A stretch of DNA of 64,000 bases. Origin: Pelagibius litoralis (GTDB taxonomy: Bacteria > Pseudomonadota > Alphaproteobacteria > Kiloniellales > Kiloniellaceae). This document shows positions 33,916 through 44,148 of the stretch, piece by piece (the first letter of the stretch is position 1; the number at the start of each line of letters is the position of its first letter). The notes under the pieces are model-generated. The model did no database searches. It was not told the DNA's origin and saw only the letters and a program-made list of their open reading frames with translations. The DNA lies in the NCBI RefSeq assembly GCF_011683915.1, contig NZ_JAAQPH010000010.1, positions 1 to 64,000 on the forward strand. Direction: 5' to 3'. The position numbers and the translations under genes were made by a program.

Positions 33916-35445
33916 GTGATCAGCCAAGACAACTCATATGTCCTGCAGGATCTCACACGCCGCTTTCCAGGCGTGCTGGCCGTGGACAATGTCAATCTGG
34001 AAGTAAAGCAAGGTGAGATCCACGGCATTATAGGCCGCAATGGCGCGGGTAAATCGGTTCTCGTCAACATGGTCGCCGGTATCCTGGCGCCATCGGCAGG
34101 GCGCGTCGTTGTCAAAGACGGCTTCCTCTCACCTGATCATTCATCACCGATTATCGCTCACAGGCTTGGAATATCCCTGATCCCGCAAGAACCGACGTTC
34201 GCGCGCCAACTCAGTGTCGTGGACAATATGTTCATGGGGCGCAACATCACCGGACCGGCAAACCTCATCCGCCCCCGGCAGATGGCCCGGGCGATAGAGG
34301 GGATCTGTGAAAGGCTGACAGTCAAGGCACGCCCGAATCAGCCGATCGGGGAGCTGCCGATCGAGTCCCAGCAGATGCTGGCTTTCGGCAAGGCCGTGTA
34401 TATCGACCGGGCGAAAGTCATTCTGCTTGATGAGATCACCGCGTCATTGACGCAGGAACGCAAGGACATGCTTTTGAACTTGCTGCAGACAACCACCCGG
34501 CAGCAACCCGATCTCTCGTTCACGCTCATCTCTCACCACATCTCCGAGGTGCTGGAATTCACCGACCGGGTCACCGTCATGCGCGATGGCGCGCGGGTGG
34601 CCACCATCGACACGCCCGGAAGCAGCAAGGAAGAACTGGCGGGCTGGATCGTGGGCGACGCGCCCAAGGTTCGTATCGACGTTCCCAAGCCACGCGCGCG
34701 CACCAAAGCCCCCATCCTGCGCGCTGAAGGGCTTTCGGCCGCGCCGCACCTGAAGGACTTCGATCTGGAGATCCATGCGGGCGAGATTGTGGGATTCGCC
34801 GGGCTGGAAGGGTCCGGAAAAGACGCAGCGATCGAGATGCTCTTTGGCCTCCGGCATCCGAGCAGCGGCACAATCGAACTCAACGGCACGGCGGTCGAGC
34901 TTCAGGATCCGCTCAAGGCACTGTCATCCGGCATCGCCTTCCTGCCGAAACACCGGGAGGCACAGGCGGTCATCCACACCCGCTCGGTGGAGGAGAATAC
35001 GCTGATTTCATGCTATCGGCAGTTTTCGAACCGCCTGGGCCTGATCGCCCGGTCGCGGGCGCGCGCCGTCGTTGAAAAGCGCTCAGCTGATCTGCGCGTC
35101 AAGACGCCTTCGATTCACGCGGTCATCGACAATCTGTCGGGCGGCAACAAACAGAAGGTGATGATCAACCGTCTTGCCTTGACCGCGCCGCAGCTCTTCC
35201 TTCTCAACGAACCGACACGTGGGGTGGACATTTCGGCCAAGCCATCGCTGCTGAAAGTCATTCGCGAGGAGCTCGCGGACAAAAGCGCTGTCATCATGAT
35301 CTCCGAGAGCGAAGAGGAACTCGTGGAAGTCTGCGACCGGGTAATGGTGTTCTTCAAGGGTAAGGTCGAGCGTGTCATCGAGCGTGGAGAAGCCGAGTTC
35401 GACGTGGGCGAGATCTATCGCCAGGTTCAGGGGGTGAGACAGTGA
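33916..35445 (+). CDS. sugar ABC importer ATPase with two nucleotide-binding domains
   Basis: This 509-aa protein is of the RbsA/MglA type. The first domain has Walker A GRNGAGKSVLVNM (about 36-48) and Walker B VILLDEITASL. The second domain has a relaxed Walker A GLEGSGKDAAIEM, signature LSGGNKQKVMI and FLLNEPTRGVDIS. In this family the second site is often the weaker one. Its stop overlaps the permease start by 4 nt. It energises import of the ligand bound by the preceding protein (EryE-like role). Confidence 0.92.
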   Translation: MISQDNSYVLQDLTRRFPGVLAVDNVNLEVKQGEIHGIIGRNGAGKSVLVNMVAGILAPSAGRVVVKDGFLSPDHSSPIIAHRLGISLIPQEPTFARQLSVVDNMFMGRNITGPANLIRPRQMARAIEGICERLTVKARPNQPIGELPIESQQMLAFGKAVYIDRAKVILLDEITASLTQERKDMLLNLLQTTTRQQPDLSFTLISHHISEVLEFTDRVTVMRDGARVATIDTPGSSKEELAGWIVGDAPKVRIDVPKPRARTKAPILRAEGLSAAPHLKDFDLEIHAGEIVGFAGLEGSGKDAAIEMLFGLRHPSSGTIELNGTAVELQDPLKALSSGIAFLPKHREAQAVIHTRSVEENTLISCYRQFSNRLGLIARSRARAVVEKRSADLRVKTPSIHAVIDNLSGGNKQKVMINRLALTAPQLFLLNEPTRGVDISAKPSLLKVIREELADKSAVIMISESEEELVEVCDRVMVFFKGKVERVIERGEAEFDVGEIYRQVQGVRQ

Positions 35446-36470
35446 CAGACCAGAACGCAACAACCACCAAGGCCAGGCAAGGCGCCTTGGGTGGCCTGCG
35501 CTTCGATCCGAAGCTGATCTTTGCGACCATTATCGAGAAGCATCTTATCTGGGCGTTGCTGGCAGCCCTCATCCTGATCGGACTGGCGATGCCCGGCTTC
35601 ATGAGCACCCGGAACCTCGTCAACGTCATGTGGGCCGCCGCCCCGCTGGGTTGCATGGTATTGGGACTGTTCTTCGTCATCCTGACGGGAGGACTCGATC
35701 TCTCGCTGGAGTCCACCTTCGCCCTGGCCCCGACCGTTGCCGTCGTGGTCTTCACCAGCACTTTGGCGGAATACATCTGGCCCGGCTTCGCCATCCTGCT
35801 GGTCCCTCTTTTAGGCGCCCTTGTCGGCTGGGTGAACGGCATGTTTTCGGTGAAGCTGGGGGTGAGCGCTTTTCTGGTCACGCTGGGCACACTGCTCATC
35901 ATGCGCGGCATCGTCATCTACCTGATCCCGGAAGGGGTCTACTACCTGCCGGACGAGATCACCTTCCTCGGCAAGGCACGCCTTTGGGGCGTCCTGCCGG
36001 TTGCGGTCATTGTCTGGATCGTCCTCTACATACTGGCCTTCATCGCGATCAACTACCACCGGCTGGGAAAGGACATCTTCGCCCTCGGGAACAATGAGGA
36101 AGCGGCGTTCATTGCCGGCGTCAACGTCTCGCGCACAAAAGTCACCTGCTTCGCGATCGCCGGCATGCTCGCATCGATCGGCGGGCTGCTCGAGGTCGGA
36201 CGGTTGACCTCGGTCGTGGCCGATATGGGCGAGGGCGACATTCTGATGGTCTTTGCCGGCACCATCCTCGGCGGCGCCGCACTGACGGGCGGCGCCGGTA
36301 CCGTCGGCGGTATCTTTGCTGCCGTACTGGTGATCGCGATCATCGAGAACCTGATGAACCTCTATGGCGTCGAACCGTCCATCCGACAGATCGTCTTCGG
36401 CGTTATCCTGATGTGCGCGATCTACCTCGCCAGCCTGCAAGGCAAGCTGCGGAACTGGCGAAAGGACTGA
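35442..36470 (+). CDS. sugar/polyol ABC importer permease
   Basis: This 342-aa protein of the RbsC/BPD_transp_2 family has about nine hydrophobic segments. The family motifs are GGLDLSLES (about residue 83), VNGMFSVKLGVSAFLVTLG (about 130), ALGNNEEAAFIAGVNV and a late GAALTGGAGTVGG. A ~40-residue N-terminal cytoplasmic tail precedes the first segment. It forms the membrane channel of the importer (EryF-like role). Confidence 0.92.
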   Translation: MTDQNATTTKARQGALGGLRFDPKLIFATIIEKHLIWALLAALILIGLAMPGFMSTRNLVNVMWAAAPLGCMVLGLFFVILTGGLDLSLESTFALAPTVAVVVFTSTLAEYIWPGFAILLVPLLGALVGWVNGMFSVKLGVSAFLVTLGTLLIMRGIVIYLIPEGVYYLPDEITFLGKARLWGVLPVAVIVWIVLYILAFIAINYHRLGKDIFALGNNEEAAFIAGVNVSRTKVTCFAIAGMLASIGGLLEVGRLTSVVADMGEGDILMVFAGTILGGAALTGGAGTVGGIFAAVLVIAIIENLMNLYGVEPSIRQIVFGVILMCAIYLASLQGKLRNWRKD

Positions 36471-36474
36471 GGCC

Positions 36475-37989
36475 GTGACCGACAGCTTCATCCTCGGCAT
36501 CGACAGCGGGAACACGGTGACCAAGGCAGCGGTCTTTTCGGAAGCCGGCAGCCTGATCTCGCTGGGAGACTGCGAAGTCGTGCGGATCAAGCCGCGGCCC
36601 CGTTTCGTCGAGCGTGACATGAACGTGCACTGGCAAATGACCTGCCAGGCGATCCGCCAGGCGGTCGCGCAGGCAGGGATCGATCCCTCGCAGATCGCCG
36701 CCGTGACGGCGACCGGCCATGGGGACGGCCTCTATCTGGTGGATGAAGACGGAGCCCCCCTGGGCAACGGAATTGTGTCGCTGGACAGCCGCTCGGCACC
36801 GGTGATCGAACGATGGGAAGCTGAAGGCGTCCATGACGAGGCACTGAAAATTACCGGTCAGATGCCCTACGCGCCCGCCCCCTCTGCGCTGCTACGGTGG
36901 ATCAAGGAAAACGAGCCGGAGCGCTATGGCCGCATCCGCTGGGTACTCTCCTGCAAGGACTGGCTTCGATACAAGCTGACCGGCGAGATCGCGACGGACT
37001 GGACAGAGGCAAGCACCGCCTTTGTCGATCCCGACACGCAGGACTACAGCGCGGCCGCCCTGCGGCTCTTCGGCCTCGAGGAAATGGAACGGGCCCTGCC
37101 TGAAGCGCATGATCCCTGCGCCGTTATGGGCGAGATCACCCCCGAAGCGGCCGAAGCCACAGGCCTGAAGGTCGGAACACCGGTTGCGGCCGGGCTGCAC
37201 GACGTAACCGCCTCGGCTATCGGATCGGGTGTCGCGGAACAGGGTGTCGTTTCTATCTTGGCCGGGACCTTCAGTGTAAACGAGATCATCTCCGGTGAGC
37301 CCAAACCCAGCCCGGAATGGTACTGCCGGAACTCTTTCCGCCGTGGCGAATGGATGAACATGACGCTATCGCCGGCATCCAGCGCGAACATCGACTGGTT
37401 CGTCAAACAATGCTGCCGCGACGCGATCCGCCTGGCGGAAGAAAGAGGCGGCTCAGCCTATGACTATCTCGAGGAAGAACTCTCGGAAGCCTTCGCCGGC
37501 GACAGCCGGAGCGTCTATCACCCGTTTCTCTACGGCTCACCTCACGGAAACGACTCAAGCGCCGCCTTCCTGGGCCTTCAGGGCTGGCAGCACCGCGGCC
37601 ATATGATGCGCGCGCTGCTGGAGGGCGTGGTGTTCAACCACCGCCATCACGTCGACGCCCTCAGGTCCGGCTTTCATATCAAGGGCGCACGCCTTACCGG
37701 CGGCAGTTCCCGCAGCCCGCGTATCTGTCAACTCTTCTCCGACGGCCTGGGGCTCGACCTGGAAACGGTTGATGTTGACGAAGCCGGCGCCCTCGGCGCG
37801 GCGCTCTGCGGCGCGGTCGCGGTTGGCCTTTACGGCGATCTTGGAGAAGCCGCGCGGCGGACGGTCTCGGTATCCTCGACCTTCTCGCCAAGACCGCAGG
37901 TCCACCGCACATTGGACGACGGCTACCAGCGCTACAAGAGCACCATCCATCAGCTTCGGTCGGAATGGAGGGGGCTACGCGGCGAGTGA
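36475..37989 (+). CDS. FGGY-family polyol kinase (EryA-like)
   Basis: This 504-aa protein starts at GTG. FGGY_N has LGIDSGNTVTKAAVF with the phosphate-loop GIDSG, VTATGHGDGLYLVDEDG and the catalytic-region Asp in SCKDWLRYKLTGEIATDWTE. FGGY_C has AGTFSVNEII and the family signature zone RLTGGSSRSPRICQLFSDGL. It phosphorylates the imported sugar or polyol with ATP. With the downstream GlpD-like dehydrogenase and EryI-type isomerase, erythritol kinase is the best guess; xylulose, ribulose or another polyol remains possible. Confidence 0.85.
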   Translation: MTDSFILGIDSGNTVTKAAVFSEAGSLISLGDCEVVRIKPRPRFVERDMNVHWQMTCQAIRQAVAQAGIDPSQIAAVTATGHGDGLYLVDEDGAPLGNGIVSLDSRSAPVIERWEAEGVHDEALKITGQMPYAPAPSALLRWIKENEPERYGRIRWVLSCKDWLRYKLTGEIATDWTEASTAFVDPDTQDYSAAALRLFGLEEMERALPEAHDPCAVMGEITPEAAEATGLKVGTPVAAGLHDVTASAIGSGVAEQGVVSILAGTFSVNEIISGEPKPSPEWYCRNSFRRGEWMNMTLSPASSANIDWFVKQCCRDAIRLAEERGGSAYDYLEEELSEAFAGDSRSVYHPFLYGSPHGNDSSAAFLGLQGWQHRGHMMRALLEGVVFNHRHHVDALRSGFHIKGARLTGGSSRSPRICQLFSDGLGLDLETVDVDEAGALGAALCGAVAVGLYGDLGEAARRTVSVSSTFSPRPQVHRTLDDGYQRYKSTIHQLRSEWRGLRGE

Positions 37990-37997
37990 CCCTGGAC

Positions 37998-39749
37998 ATG
38001 ACGAACCACATGGGACAGACGCGGGCGATGCCGGACAAGGCCGCGATATCCCGACAAAGCCGCATCGACACCATGCGGGCAAAGGGTCACTATTCAGTGG
38101 TGGTTGTAGGTGCGGGAATCAATGGACTGGGGGCTTTCCACGATCTCTGCCAACAGGGCATCGACTGCCTGATCGTCGATCGGGGGGACTTTTGCTCGGG
38201 CACCAGCGCCGCGCCGTCGCGCATGATCCATGGCGGTTTGAAGTATCTTGAAACCGGCGACTTTCGTCTGGTCCAGGAATCGGTCCGCGAACGCAATCGA
38301 CTGCTCAAAAACGCACCGCACCTTGTGCGGCCTCTTGAAATGATCCTGCCGATCGAAACCCTGTTCGGCGGCGAAATAGCTTCCCTCTGCCGGTTCCTGG
38401 GCGGGTCGGGCAAACTGAAACGGCGCGGCCGCATGATCGTCAAGGCCGGCCTCGCCGCCTACGATTTTTACAGCCGCCGGAACCGTGTTGCGCCGAAACA
38501 CCGCATGATCTCCGGTTGGGACCTGCGTGCCGCATTTCCAGGCATAAATCACAGCTTCCGCTACGCGGCGTCCTATTTCGACGCACAGATTACAATGCCC
38601 GAGCGGCTGGGGGTGGAACTGGCCCAGGACGGAATGGCTGCCAATCCCGGCTCGATCGCACTGAACCATTGCAACCTGATGGAAACCCGGGAAGGCAAGC
38701 TGGTGCTGCGCGACGAAATAGCCGGCGAGCGGCATGAGATCCGCGCAGATCTTGTCGTCAACGCAACCGGCCCCTGGATCGACGCTGCGAATACCGCGAT
38801 GGGCGCCCGGTCCGGCCTGATTGCAGGCGCCAAGGGTTCGCATATCCTGCTCGACCTTCCTGCATTACATGACGTTCTTGCCGGGCGCATGATTTACTTC
38901 GATCCGGGTGATGGCCGCATCTGCCTCGTCACTTCATTGGCCGGCAGAGTACTTCTGGGCTCAACCGACATTCCTGTCGAAAAAGCCGACGACGTGGCAT
39001 GTGACGACGGGGAGGTTGACTATATGTTCGCGGCGCTCCGTTCAGTTTTTCCAAAGCTCGACGTGACCCGCAGTAATATCGTCTTCACCTATTCCGGCGT
39101 CCGGCCGCTGCCCATATCCAACGGCGCTCATCCGGATGCAGTGACCCGCGACCACTCGATCCACGTTCACGAACCTTCGGCAGAGCGCCCCTATCCTATC
39201 CTGTCGCTGATCGGCGGCAAGTGGACCACCTATCGTGCCTTTGCAGCGGAGGCCGGCGACGCGGTCCTGAAGCGCTTGGGAAAACACCGTCGCCAGACAA
39301 CCGAGGATCTGAAGATCGGCGGTGGCCGCGGGCTCTCTGCTCAGGTCGAGGACCTGGCCGGCCTGGCCGGTGAAATCGAAAGCATCCTCGGTGGAGACCG
39401 CGCCCGCGCCTGGGCCCTGGTTTCGCGCTATGGCAGCCGGGCCAGAGAAGTTGCCTCGCTGGATGTAGAGGGCGGTCAAACCATCCCCGGGCTCCCAGGT
39501 ATTTCGGAAGCTGAGATCGTCTACATAGCAGAAGCTGAAATGTGCGAAAGCGTCAGCGACCTCGTCCTCCGCCGCCTGCCCCTGGCCCTGAGCGGCAACA
39601 TCACGCTGGAGAGCGCCGGGACACTCGTCGCGATCATGGCCCGCGTAAAGGGCTGGACGCCCGAAGAGAACAGGCGCCAAATCACCTCGCTATCCCAGAC
39701 CCTGCTGTGTAAACATCGCATCGACCTGAAAACTGGAAAGTTCCAATAA
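37998..39749 (+). CDS. GlpD-like FAD-dependent polyol-phosphate dehydrogenase (EryB-like)
   Basis: This ~583-aa protein has a dinucleotide-binding VVVGAGINGLGAFHDL, GTSAAPSRMIHGGLKYLE, VVNATGPWID and a C-terminal DAO_C domain (about 400-540), as in aerobic glycerol-3-phosphate dehydrogenase. It feeds electrons from a polyol phosphate to the quinone pool. Next to an FGGY kinase and DeoR regulator it fits EryB (erythritol-4-phosphate dehydrogenase); glycerol-3-phosphate is the alternative. In-frame starts at 37965, 37986 (GTG) and 37998 are all possible. The first overlaps the kinase gene by 25 bp. Confidence 0.85.
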   Translation: MTNHMGQTRAMPDKAAISRQSRIDTMRAKGHYSVVVVGAGINGLGAFHDLCQQGIDCLIVDRGDFCSGTSAAPSRMIHGGLKYLETGDFRLVQESVRERNRLLKNAPHLVRPLEMILPIETLFGGEIASLCRFLGGSGKLKRRGRMIVKAGLAAYDFYSRRNRVAPKHRMISGWDLRAAFPGINHSFRYAASYFDAQITMPERLGVELAQDGMAANPGSIALNHCNLMETREGKLVLRDEIAGERHEIRADLVVNATGPWIDAANTAMGARSGLIAGAKGSHILLDLPALHDVLAGRMIYFDPGDGRICLVTSLAGRVLLGSTDIPVEKADDVACDDGEVDYMFAALRSVFPKLDVTRSNIVFTYSGVRPLPISNGAHPDAVTRDHSIHVHEPSAERPYPILSLIGGKWTTYRAFAAEAGDAVLKRLGKHRRQTTEDLKIGGGRGLSAQVEDLAGLAGEIESILGGDRARAWALVSRYGSRAREVASLDVEGGQTIPGLPGISEAEIVYIAEAEMCESVSDLVLRRLPLALSGNITLESAGTLVAIMARVKGWTPEENRRQITSLSQTLLCKHRIDLKTGKFQ

Positions 39750-39765
39750 GAAAAAGGGGTGCGGC

Positions 39766-40548
39766 GTGAAGGCAGAGGCAAGGCGACAGGCCATCATGGA
39801 GTTCCTGATGGAGGCGGGATCGGCAAGCGTTGATGAAATCGCCGAGCTTTTTGCTGTAAGCAAGATGACCGTCCACCGGGACCTGGATCAGCTTGAAACG
39901 GAGAGCCTGCTTCGCAAGGTCCGCGGCGGCGCAACCGTGCAGTCGAGCTCGCAGTTCGAAAGTGACTTTGTTTACCGCGCCCGGCTCGCAACGGATGAGA
40001 AGCGCGCCATTGCCCAGGCTGCCGCGGAGCATGTGGAACCCGGGCAGTCGATCATCCTCGATGATGGCTCCACAATTGCCGAAATGGCGCGGTTTCTTCT
40101 GGAGCGCCGTCCCCTCACCCTGATCACCAACAACGCCAACGTCATGAGTACCATGATGGGCATCCAGGGGTTGAAGCTCATCTCGCTGGGCGGCGACTAC
40201 AACAAACGCTTTCACGGCTTCTTCGGGCTTCTTACCGAGCAGGCGCTGGATTCGATCCGCGCCGACCAGGCGTTCATTTCGACCTCGTCCGTCTCGGACG
40301 GCACTGCATTCCATCAGGACCAGGAAATCGTAAAGACAAAGAGGGCGATTATTGCCGCCGCCGACACCCGCCACCTTCTGGTGGATCACACCAAGTTCGA
40401 TAAGACCGCCCTGCACGCCCTTACCGGACTGGGCGAATTCGCCAGGGTCATTACCGGCGCGGCAATATCCGACCGGGCCCGCAGCGGCATCGAGGAGGCC
40501 GGGGCAGTCTTGGAGATCGCCCGCGGGCAGGCTGAGACACCCTTATAA
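39766..40548 (+). CDS. DeoR-family transcriptional repressor
   Basis: This 260-aa protein has the DeoR winged helix at residues ~5-60 (RRQAIMEFLMEAGSASVDEIAELFAVSKMTVHRDLDQL). A sugar-phosphate-binding isomerase-like domain follows (ILDDGSTIAEMARFL, LITNNANV, LISLGGDYNKR). It is last in the polyol operon and resembles the EryR/DeoR regulator of erythritol loci. It probably represses the locus from the 32.4-32.65 kb region until a phosphorylated intermediate accumulates. Confidence 0.9.
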   Translation: MKAEARRQAIMEFLMEAGSASVDEIAELFAVSKMTVHRDLDQLETESLLRKVRGGATVQSSSQFESDFVYRARLATDEKRAIAQAAAEHVEPGQSIILDDGSTIAEMARFLLERRPLTLITNNANVMSTMMGIQGLKLISLGGDYNKRFHGFFGLLTEQALDSIRADQAFISTSSVSDGTAFHQDQEIVKTKRAIIAAADTRHLLVDHTKFDKTALHALTGLGEFARVITGAAISDRARSGIEEAGAVLEIARGQAETPL

Positions 40549-40642
40549 ATGACGCCTGAGTCGGCACCAGTTGGAAAATGAACAAGACACGGCCGGGGCT
40601 TGACGCAAAAACTTGGCGAGGGCCATGTCGAATTCGCCGTCG

Positions 40643-41449
40643 TTATCGAAGACAAGTTCGCGCAGGCCCTGATCCAAGGGATGTGGCAAAACAATCCGGC
40701 CTCGACACCCGGCTTCGCGCAAGAGCGGCGGCAATGATCCCCGCAACGCCCGGCCGCAGGCCGATCGGGTCGAGCAGCCGTCCGGGGAAGGCTGCACCGG
40801 CGAGCGCTTCGGGCAGGTCTATCTCGACATGCCCGCCCCTTCCCGCGAAAAACGGCAGGCAAAGTGCCGACCCGTCGACCCTGGCGGCCTCGGCGACGTA
40901 AGGTTGCTCGTCGATGAAGCCGAGGTGAAGCGCGCGGAACACATCTGCCGCTGTGATGAACCGGGCGACCCGATCGACGGCTTTGCGTGGTCGCGGATCC
41001 GACGGCGATCCGTGGGCAGCCAAGAGGATCGTTGTCTTTTCGGGCTGCAGGTCTTCATGCAGAGCCGCGTTACGAAGATAATCCAGACAGAACGCCGAGA
41101 CTGCGGGATCGAGGCCGAGAGGCGGCAAGATGTCGAAGCTGTCGCCCTGAATACTGCGAATCTTCTGCGGCAGCATCTTACGGACGAACCACCCGTCCGC
41201 CATAAAGAACGGATAGATCAGGGGCCGCACGCCGCCAATCGTCTCCAATGCCGCTTCGACCGCGCCTTCCCCCGCCAGGGTCGCGCCGCGAACGTGCCAA
41301 CCCGGCAAGTAGCCGGAGACCTGCTCGGCCAAGCTGCGCATCGCCATCTCCGGTCCCCAGGGTGTCGAAGGAGCGCCGTGAGCGACGATCAGTGCTGAGC
41401 GTGGCTCAGTGGCTAGTGCCTTCAGAGAAGGTGACCTTGTTCCAGACAT
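40643..41449 (-). CDS. cbiX: CbiX/SirB-like sirohydrochlorin chelatase at end of nir operon
   Basis: This 268-aa protein has two CbiX-like half-domains. The first contains ALIVAHGAPST with the metal-binding His, and the second TTILLAAHGSPSDPRPRKA; GGVRPLIYPFFMADGWFV lies between. Single or double CbiX proteins insert cobalt, nickel or iron into sirohydrochlorin. As the last gene of the nir cluster it probably inserts Fe to make siroheme, the substrate of NirDLGH. The start overlaps nirN by 44 bp. No dehydrogenase for precorrin-2 is seen nearby. Confidence 0.78.
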   Translation of the reverse strand: MSGTRSPSLKALATEPRSALIVAHGAPSTPWGPEMAMRSLAEQVSGYLPGWHVRGATLAGEGAVEAALETIGGVRPLIYPFFMADGWFVRKMLPQKIRSIQGDSFDILPPLGLDPAVSAFCLDYLRNAALHEDLQPEKTTILLAAHGSPSDPRPRKAVDRVARFITAADVFRALHLGFIDEQPYVAEAARVDGSALCLPFFAGRGGHVEIDLPEALAGAAFPGRLLDPIGLRPGVAGIIAAALARSRVSRPDCFATSLGSGPARTCLR

Positions 41450-42965
41450 TGTACTTTCCTGACGGCTTGCGCATCGGCAAACGGGTGACTTCTTCCAGTG
41501 TCGCGGCGTCGTAGACGATCACCGCGCCGTCATCTTCCCAGACGCTGACCAGGGCGTGGCGGCCATCGCGGTCGAATTCGACATGGGCGACCGTCGCACC
41601 GGGCACCGGCCGCAGCGTCTTCACGATTCCCAGAGACTGCTTGTCGATGACATGGACCGCATCACGGTTCGGGCCGAAGAAAACATCCGCCCAGACATGG
41701 GCGGCGTTCTCGTGGCTGCGCAGGAAGAAGCCGGGGCCCAGCGTTTCAATGGTTTTTACGACCTGCCAGGTCTCGATGTCGATAACCGACAGCCGCGCTT
41801 CCTTCAGATGTGGCGTCGCCATCACCCGCCGCCCATCGTTGAACCAGGAGATCCCCGAACCGAGGTGCGGCAGGCCCGGTAACGGCAGCTCGGCGATTTC
41901 GCGGCCGACGTGGAGGTTGACCACGACACCCCGTGCGCCGTCGCGCGACGCACCGATCAGGTGGCGATAGTCCGGCGTGAAGAAGAAATCGTCGATCGGC
42001 TCACCCACCTCGATCCGCCGGAGGGCAAAAAGCCCTTCGGAAGACGGCAGAGCCTCCACCATGCCTTTCTCGTAGCTGTGGACCTTGCCTTCATAGACAG
42101 CTTCGGCAGCGGGATCGGTGGCGATCTCCCAGATTTCCGGAGCGTCTTTCAGGGCGAGAATGAAGCTGTCGCGCTGAGGCGCCTGATAGACAGCCGAGAC
42201 CCGCGATGCTTCGCCGTTCCTCGCCACCACATCGAAGACCCGTTCGACCGAGAGATCCGCGGTCGAGAGGATGGTCAGCGTTCGCGGCAGATAGTTCGCG
42301 ACTGCCAGATAGCGGCCGTCCTTGGAGATCGCGATGTTGCGGCTGTTCAGCCCGGCACGGATCCGCCCGACCTCGGCCAGAGACCAGAGGTCATACTTCT
42401 GCACCCAGCCGTCACGCGACATGATGAAGACGAAGCGACCCTCGGGCGTGAACTTCGGGCCGCCATGAACCGCAAAGGGCGTTGGAAACCGGTCCATGAC
42501 GGTGAACCGGTCGCCGTCGACCACGCTGACATGGTGATCGCCGGTTTCGACGACCAGAAAGACATTCATCGGGTCGGCATCGAAGACCGGCGCCGCGGCG
42601 GGCCGATAGCCCGGGTCCAGCTGGCGGCTGGCTGCGATCTGCGCCGGGCCCCAGTCCGGAACCTCTTTCAGGGGGACCTTCACATAGTCGATAACCGCGG
42701 CAATCTCTTCGGCGGTCAGTGTCTCGCCGAAAGCCGGCATCTGGGTTGCCGCCCGGCCCGCGCCGATCACCGTGGCGAGTTTCGGGCCACGCATGCGCTT
42801 CAGGGTTTCCGGGATCAGGGCCGGTCCCGTCCCGCCCAGACGGTCGGTGCCGTGGCAGGCGGCGCAGTGTTCGAAATACAACTGCTCTGCCGGTACCACA
42901 GGGTCGGCAGCACCGAGGCCCGCGAAGAGGACCAGGGCGCTAGAGAAAGCGATGAAGCGGATCAT
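41406..42965 (-). CDS. nirN: NirN, cytochrome c / d1-type dihydro-heme d1 dehydrogenase
   Basis: This 519-aa exported protein has a signal sequence [19 protein letters not shown], a cytochrome c domain with C34-x2-C37-H38 (HCAACHGTD), then an eight-bladed d1-type propeller like that of NirS (about 130-519). NirN performs the last oxidation of dihydro-heme d1 and hands heme d1 to NirS. Length and order (after nirJ) match Paracoccus-type clusters. Its ATG lies 26 nt inside the end of nirJ. Confidence 0.9.
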   Translation of the reverse strand: MIRFIAFSSALVLFAGLGAADPVVPAEQLYFEHCAACHGTDRLGGTGPALIPETLKRMRGPKLATVIGAGRAATQMPAFGETLTAEEIAAVIDYVKVPLKEVPDWGPAQIAASRQLDPGYRPAAAPVFDADPMNVFLVVETGDHHVSVVDGDRFTVMDRFPTPFAVHGGPKFTPEGRFVFIMSRDGWVQKYDLWSLAEVGRIRAGLNSRNIAISKDGRYLAVANYLPRTLTILSTADLSVERVFDVVARNGEASRVSAVYQAPQRDSFILALKDAPEIWEIATDPAAEAVYEGKVHSYEKGMVEALPSSEGLFALRRIEVGEPIDDFFFTPDYRHLIGASRDGARGVVVNLHVGREIAELPLPGLPHLGSGISWFNDGRRVMATPHLKEARLSVIDIETWQVVKTIETLGPGFFLRSHENAAHVWADVFFGPNRDAVHVIDKQSLGIVKTLRPVPGATVAHVEFDRDGRHALVSVWEDDGAVIVYDAATLEEVTRLPMRKPSGKYNVWNKVTFSEGTSH

Positions 42966-44148
42966 GACTTTTTCCCCGGAAGGGCGTCACGGTCAGGCGA
43001 TCTCCACCCTCGACACCGATTTCCGCGTCGCTCATGTAACAGGCCGGGTCCTCGGCCCAGGGGTCACCGGTCAGCTGCAACGCCCGGATACGGGTGTTGC
43101 CGCCGCAGACATCCTGATGGGCGCAGGCCCCGCAGCGGCCCTTCAGCGGGCGCGGCCGTCGGCGAAGCTGGGCCAGCATCGGATCGTCGCCGCTCCAAAG
43201 CTCGGAGAACTTCCGCTCTTTCACACTGCCGATCGTGTAGTCCGACCAGTAGGTGTCCGGGTGGACCCGGCCCTGCGGATCGATGTTGGCGACACCGACG
43301 CCCGAGGCATTGCCGCCCCAGGACGCAAGATGCGCGCGCAGGTGTTCAACCTTGTCGGCCGAGAAGTTCTCCGCCGCCCAGCGCAGAAAGTAGACCGCGT
43401 CCGCGTCGTTGTTGCCGGTCACGATGTCCAGTGGCATGTCCTCCGCTGCCGCAATCCAGGCCCGGTCGATCAAAAGATCCATGGCATGACGCGAGCGCCG
43501 CCAGCTTGCATCGGCGCCGCGGTGTTTGTCGCCGCGCCCGGCATAGACCAAGTGAGACAGGTAGAACTTGTCCACGCCCTCAGCGTCGGCCAGCGCCAGA
43601 AGATCGCGGAGTTGATGCGCATTGTCCTCGGTAAGGGTAAAACGCAGACCCACCTTGATGCCGCGATTCTTACAAGCCCTGACCCCGGCAAGCCCCTGGT
43701 CGAAAGCACCGTCCTGGCCGCGAAACCAGTCATTTGTCTTGCCGATGCCATCCAGGCTTATGCCGACATAATCGAAACCGATTTCGGCCACGCGGTCGGC
43801 CTGCTCTCCGACGATCCTGGTGCCGTTGCTTGAGAGCGCCAGATACACCCCCATCTCCCGGGCGCGTGCGGCGATCTGAAACAGGTCATGGCGGTCCAGG
43901 GGCTCTCCGCCGGAGAGGATCAGGGCGGGAATGTCGAACTTTCCCAGATCTTCCAGCACCTCCATCGCCTGTTCGTGCGTCAGCTCGCCCGGGAAGTCCC
44001 TGTCGGCGGAGACTGAGTAGCAATGCCGGCAGCGCAGATTGCAGCGCCGCGTCAGATTCCAGATCACCACCGGCTTCACCGGATGACGCCTTGGCCGCAG
44101 CGGCGTCGGCGAGACAAGTTGGCGCATGTAGTGGGACAGGCGGAACAT
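42940..44148 (-). CDS. nirJ: NirJ, radical SAM enzyme of heme d1 synthesis
   Basis: This ~402-aa protein has the radical-SAM cluster ligands C36-x3-C40-x2-C43 in [13 protein letters not shown] and [14 protein letters not shown] for SAM. A C-terminal SPASM-like Cys set ([20 protein letters not shown]) suggests a second FeS cluster. NirJ removes two propionate side chains of the heme d1 precursor and installs the oxo groups or a precursor of them. The ATG at 44148 overlaps the nirH stop as ATGA; the longer frame to 44322 is not needed. Confidence 0.92.
   Translation of the reverse strand: MFRLSHYMRQLVSPTPLRPRRHPVKPVVIWNLTRRCNLRCRHCYSVSADRDFPGELTHEQAMEVLEDLGKFDIPALILSGGEPLDRHDLFQIAARAREMGVYLALSSNGTRIVGEQADRVAEIGFDYVGISLDGIGKTNDWFRGQDGAFDQGLAGVRACKNRGIKVGLRFTLTEDNAHQLRDLLALADAEGVDKFYLSHLVYAGRGDKHRGADASWRRSRHAMDLLIDRAWIAAAEDMPLDIVTGNNDADAVYFLRWAAENFSADKVEHLRAHLASWGGNASGVGVANIDPQGRVHPDTYWSDYTIGSVKERKFSELWSGDDPMLAQLRRRPRPLKGRCGACAHQDVCGGNTRIRALQLTGDPWAEDPACYMSDAEIGVEGGDRLTVTPFRGKSHDPLHRFL

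Noticed and set aside
41910-43833. Long plus-strand frames over nirN and nirJ
   Set aside because: They are antisense to genes with heme-binding and radical-SAM motifs; Arg/Pro-rich translations without similarity.
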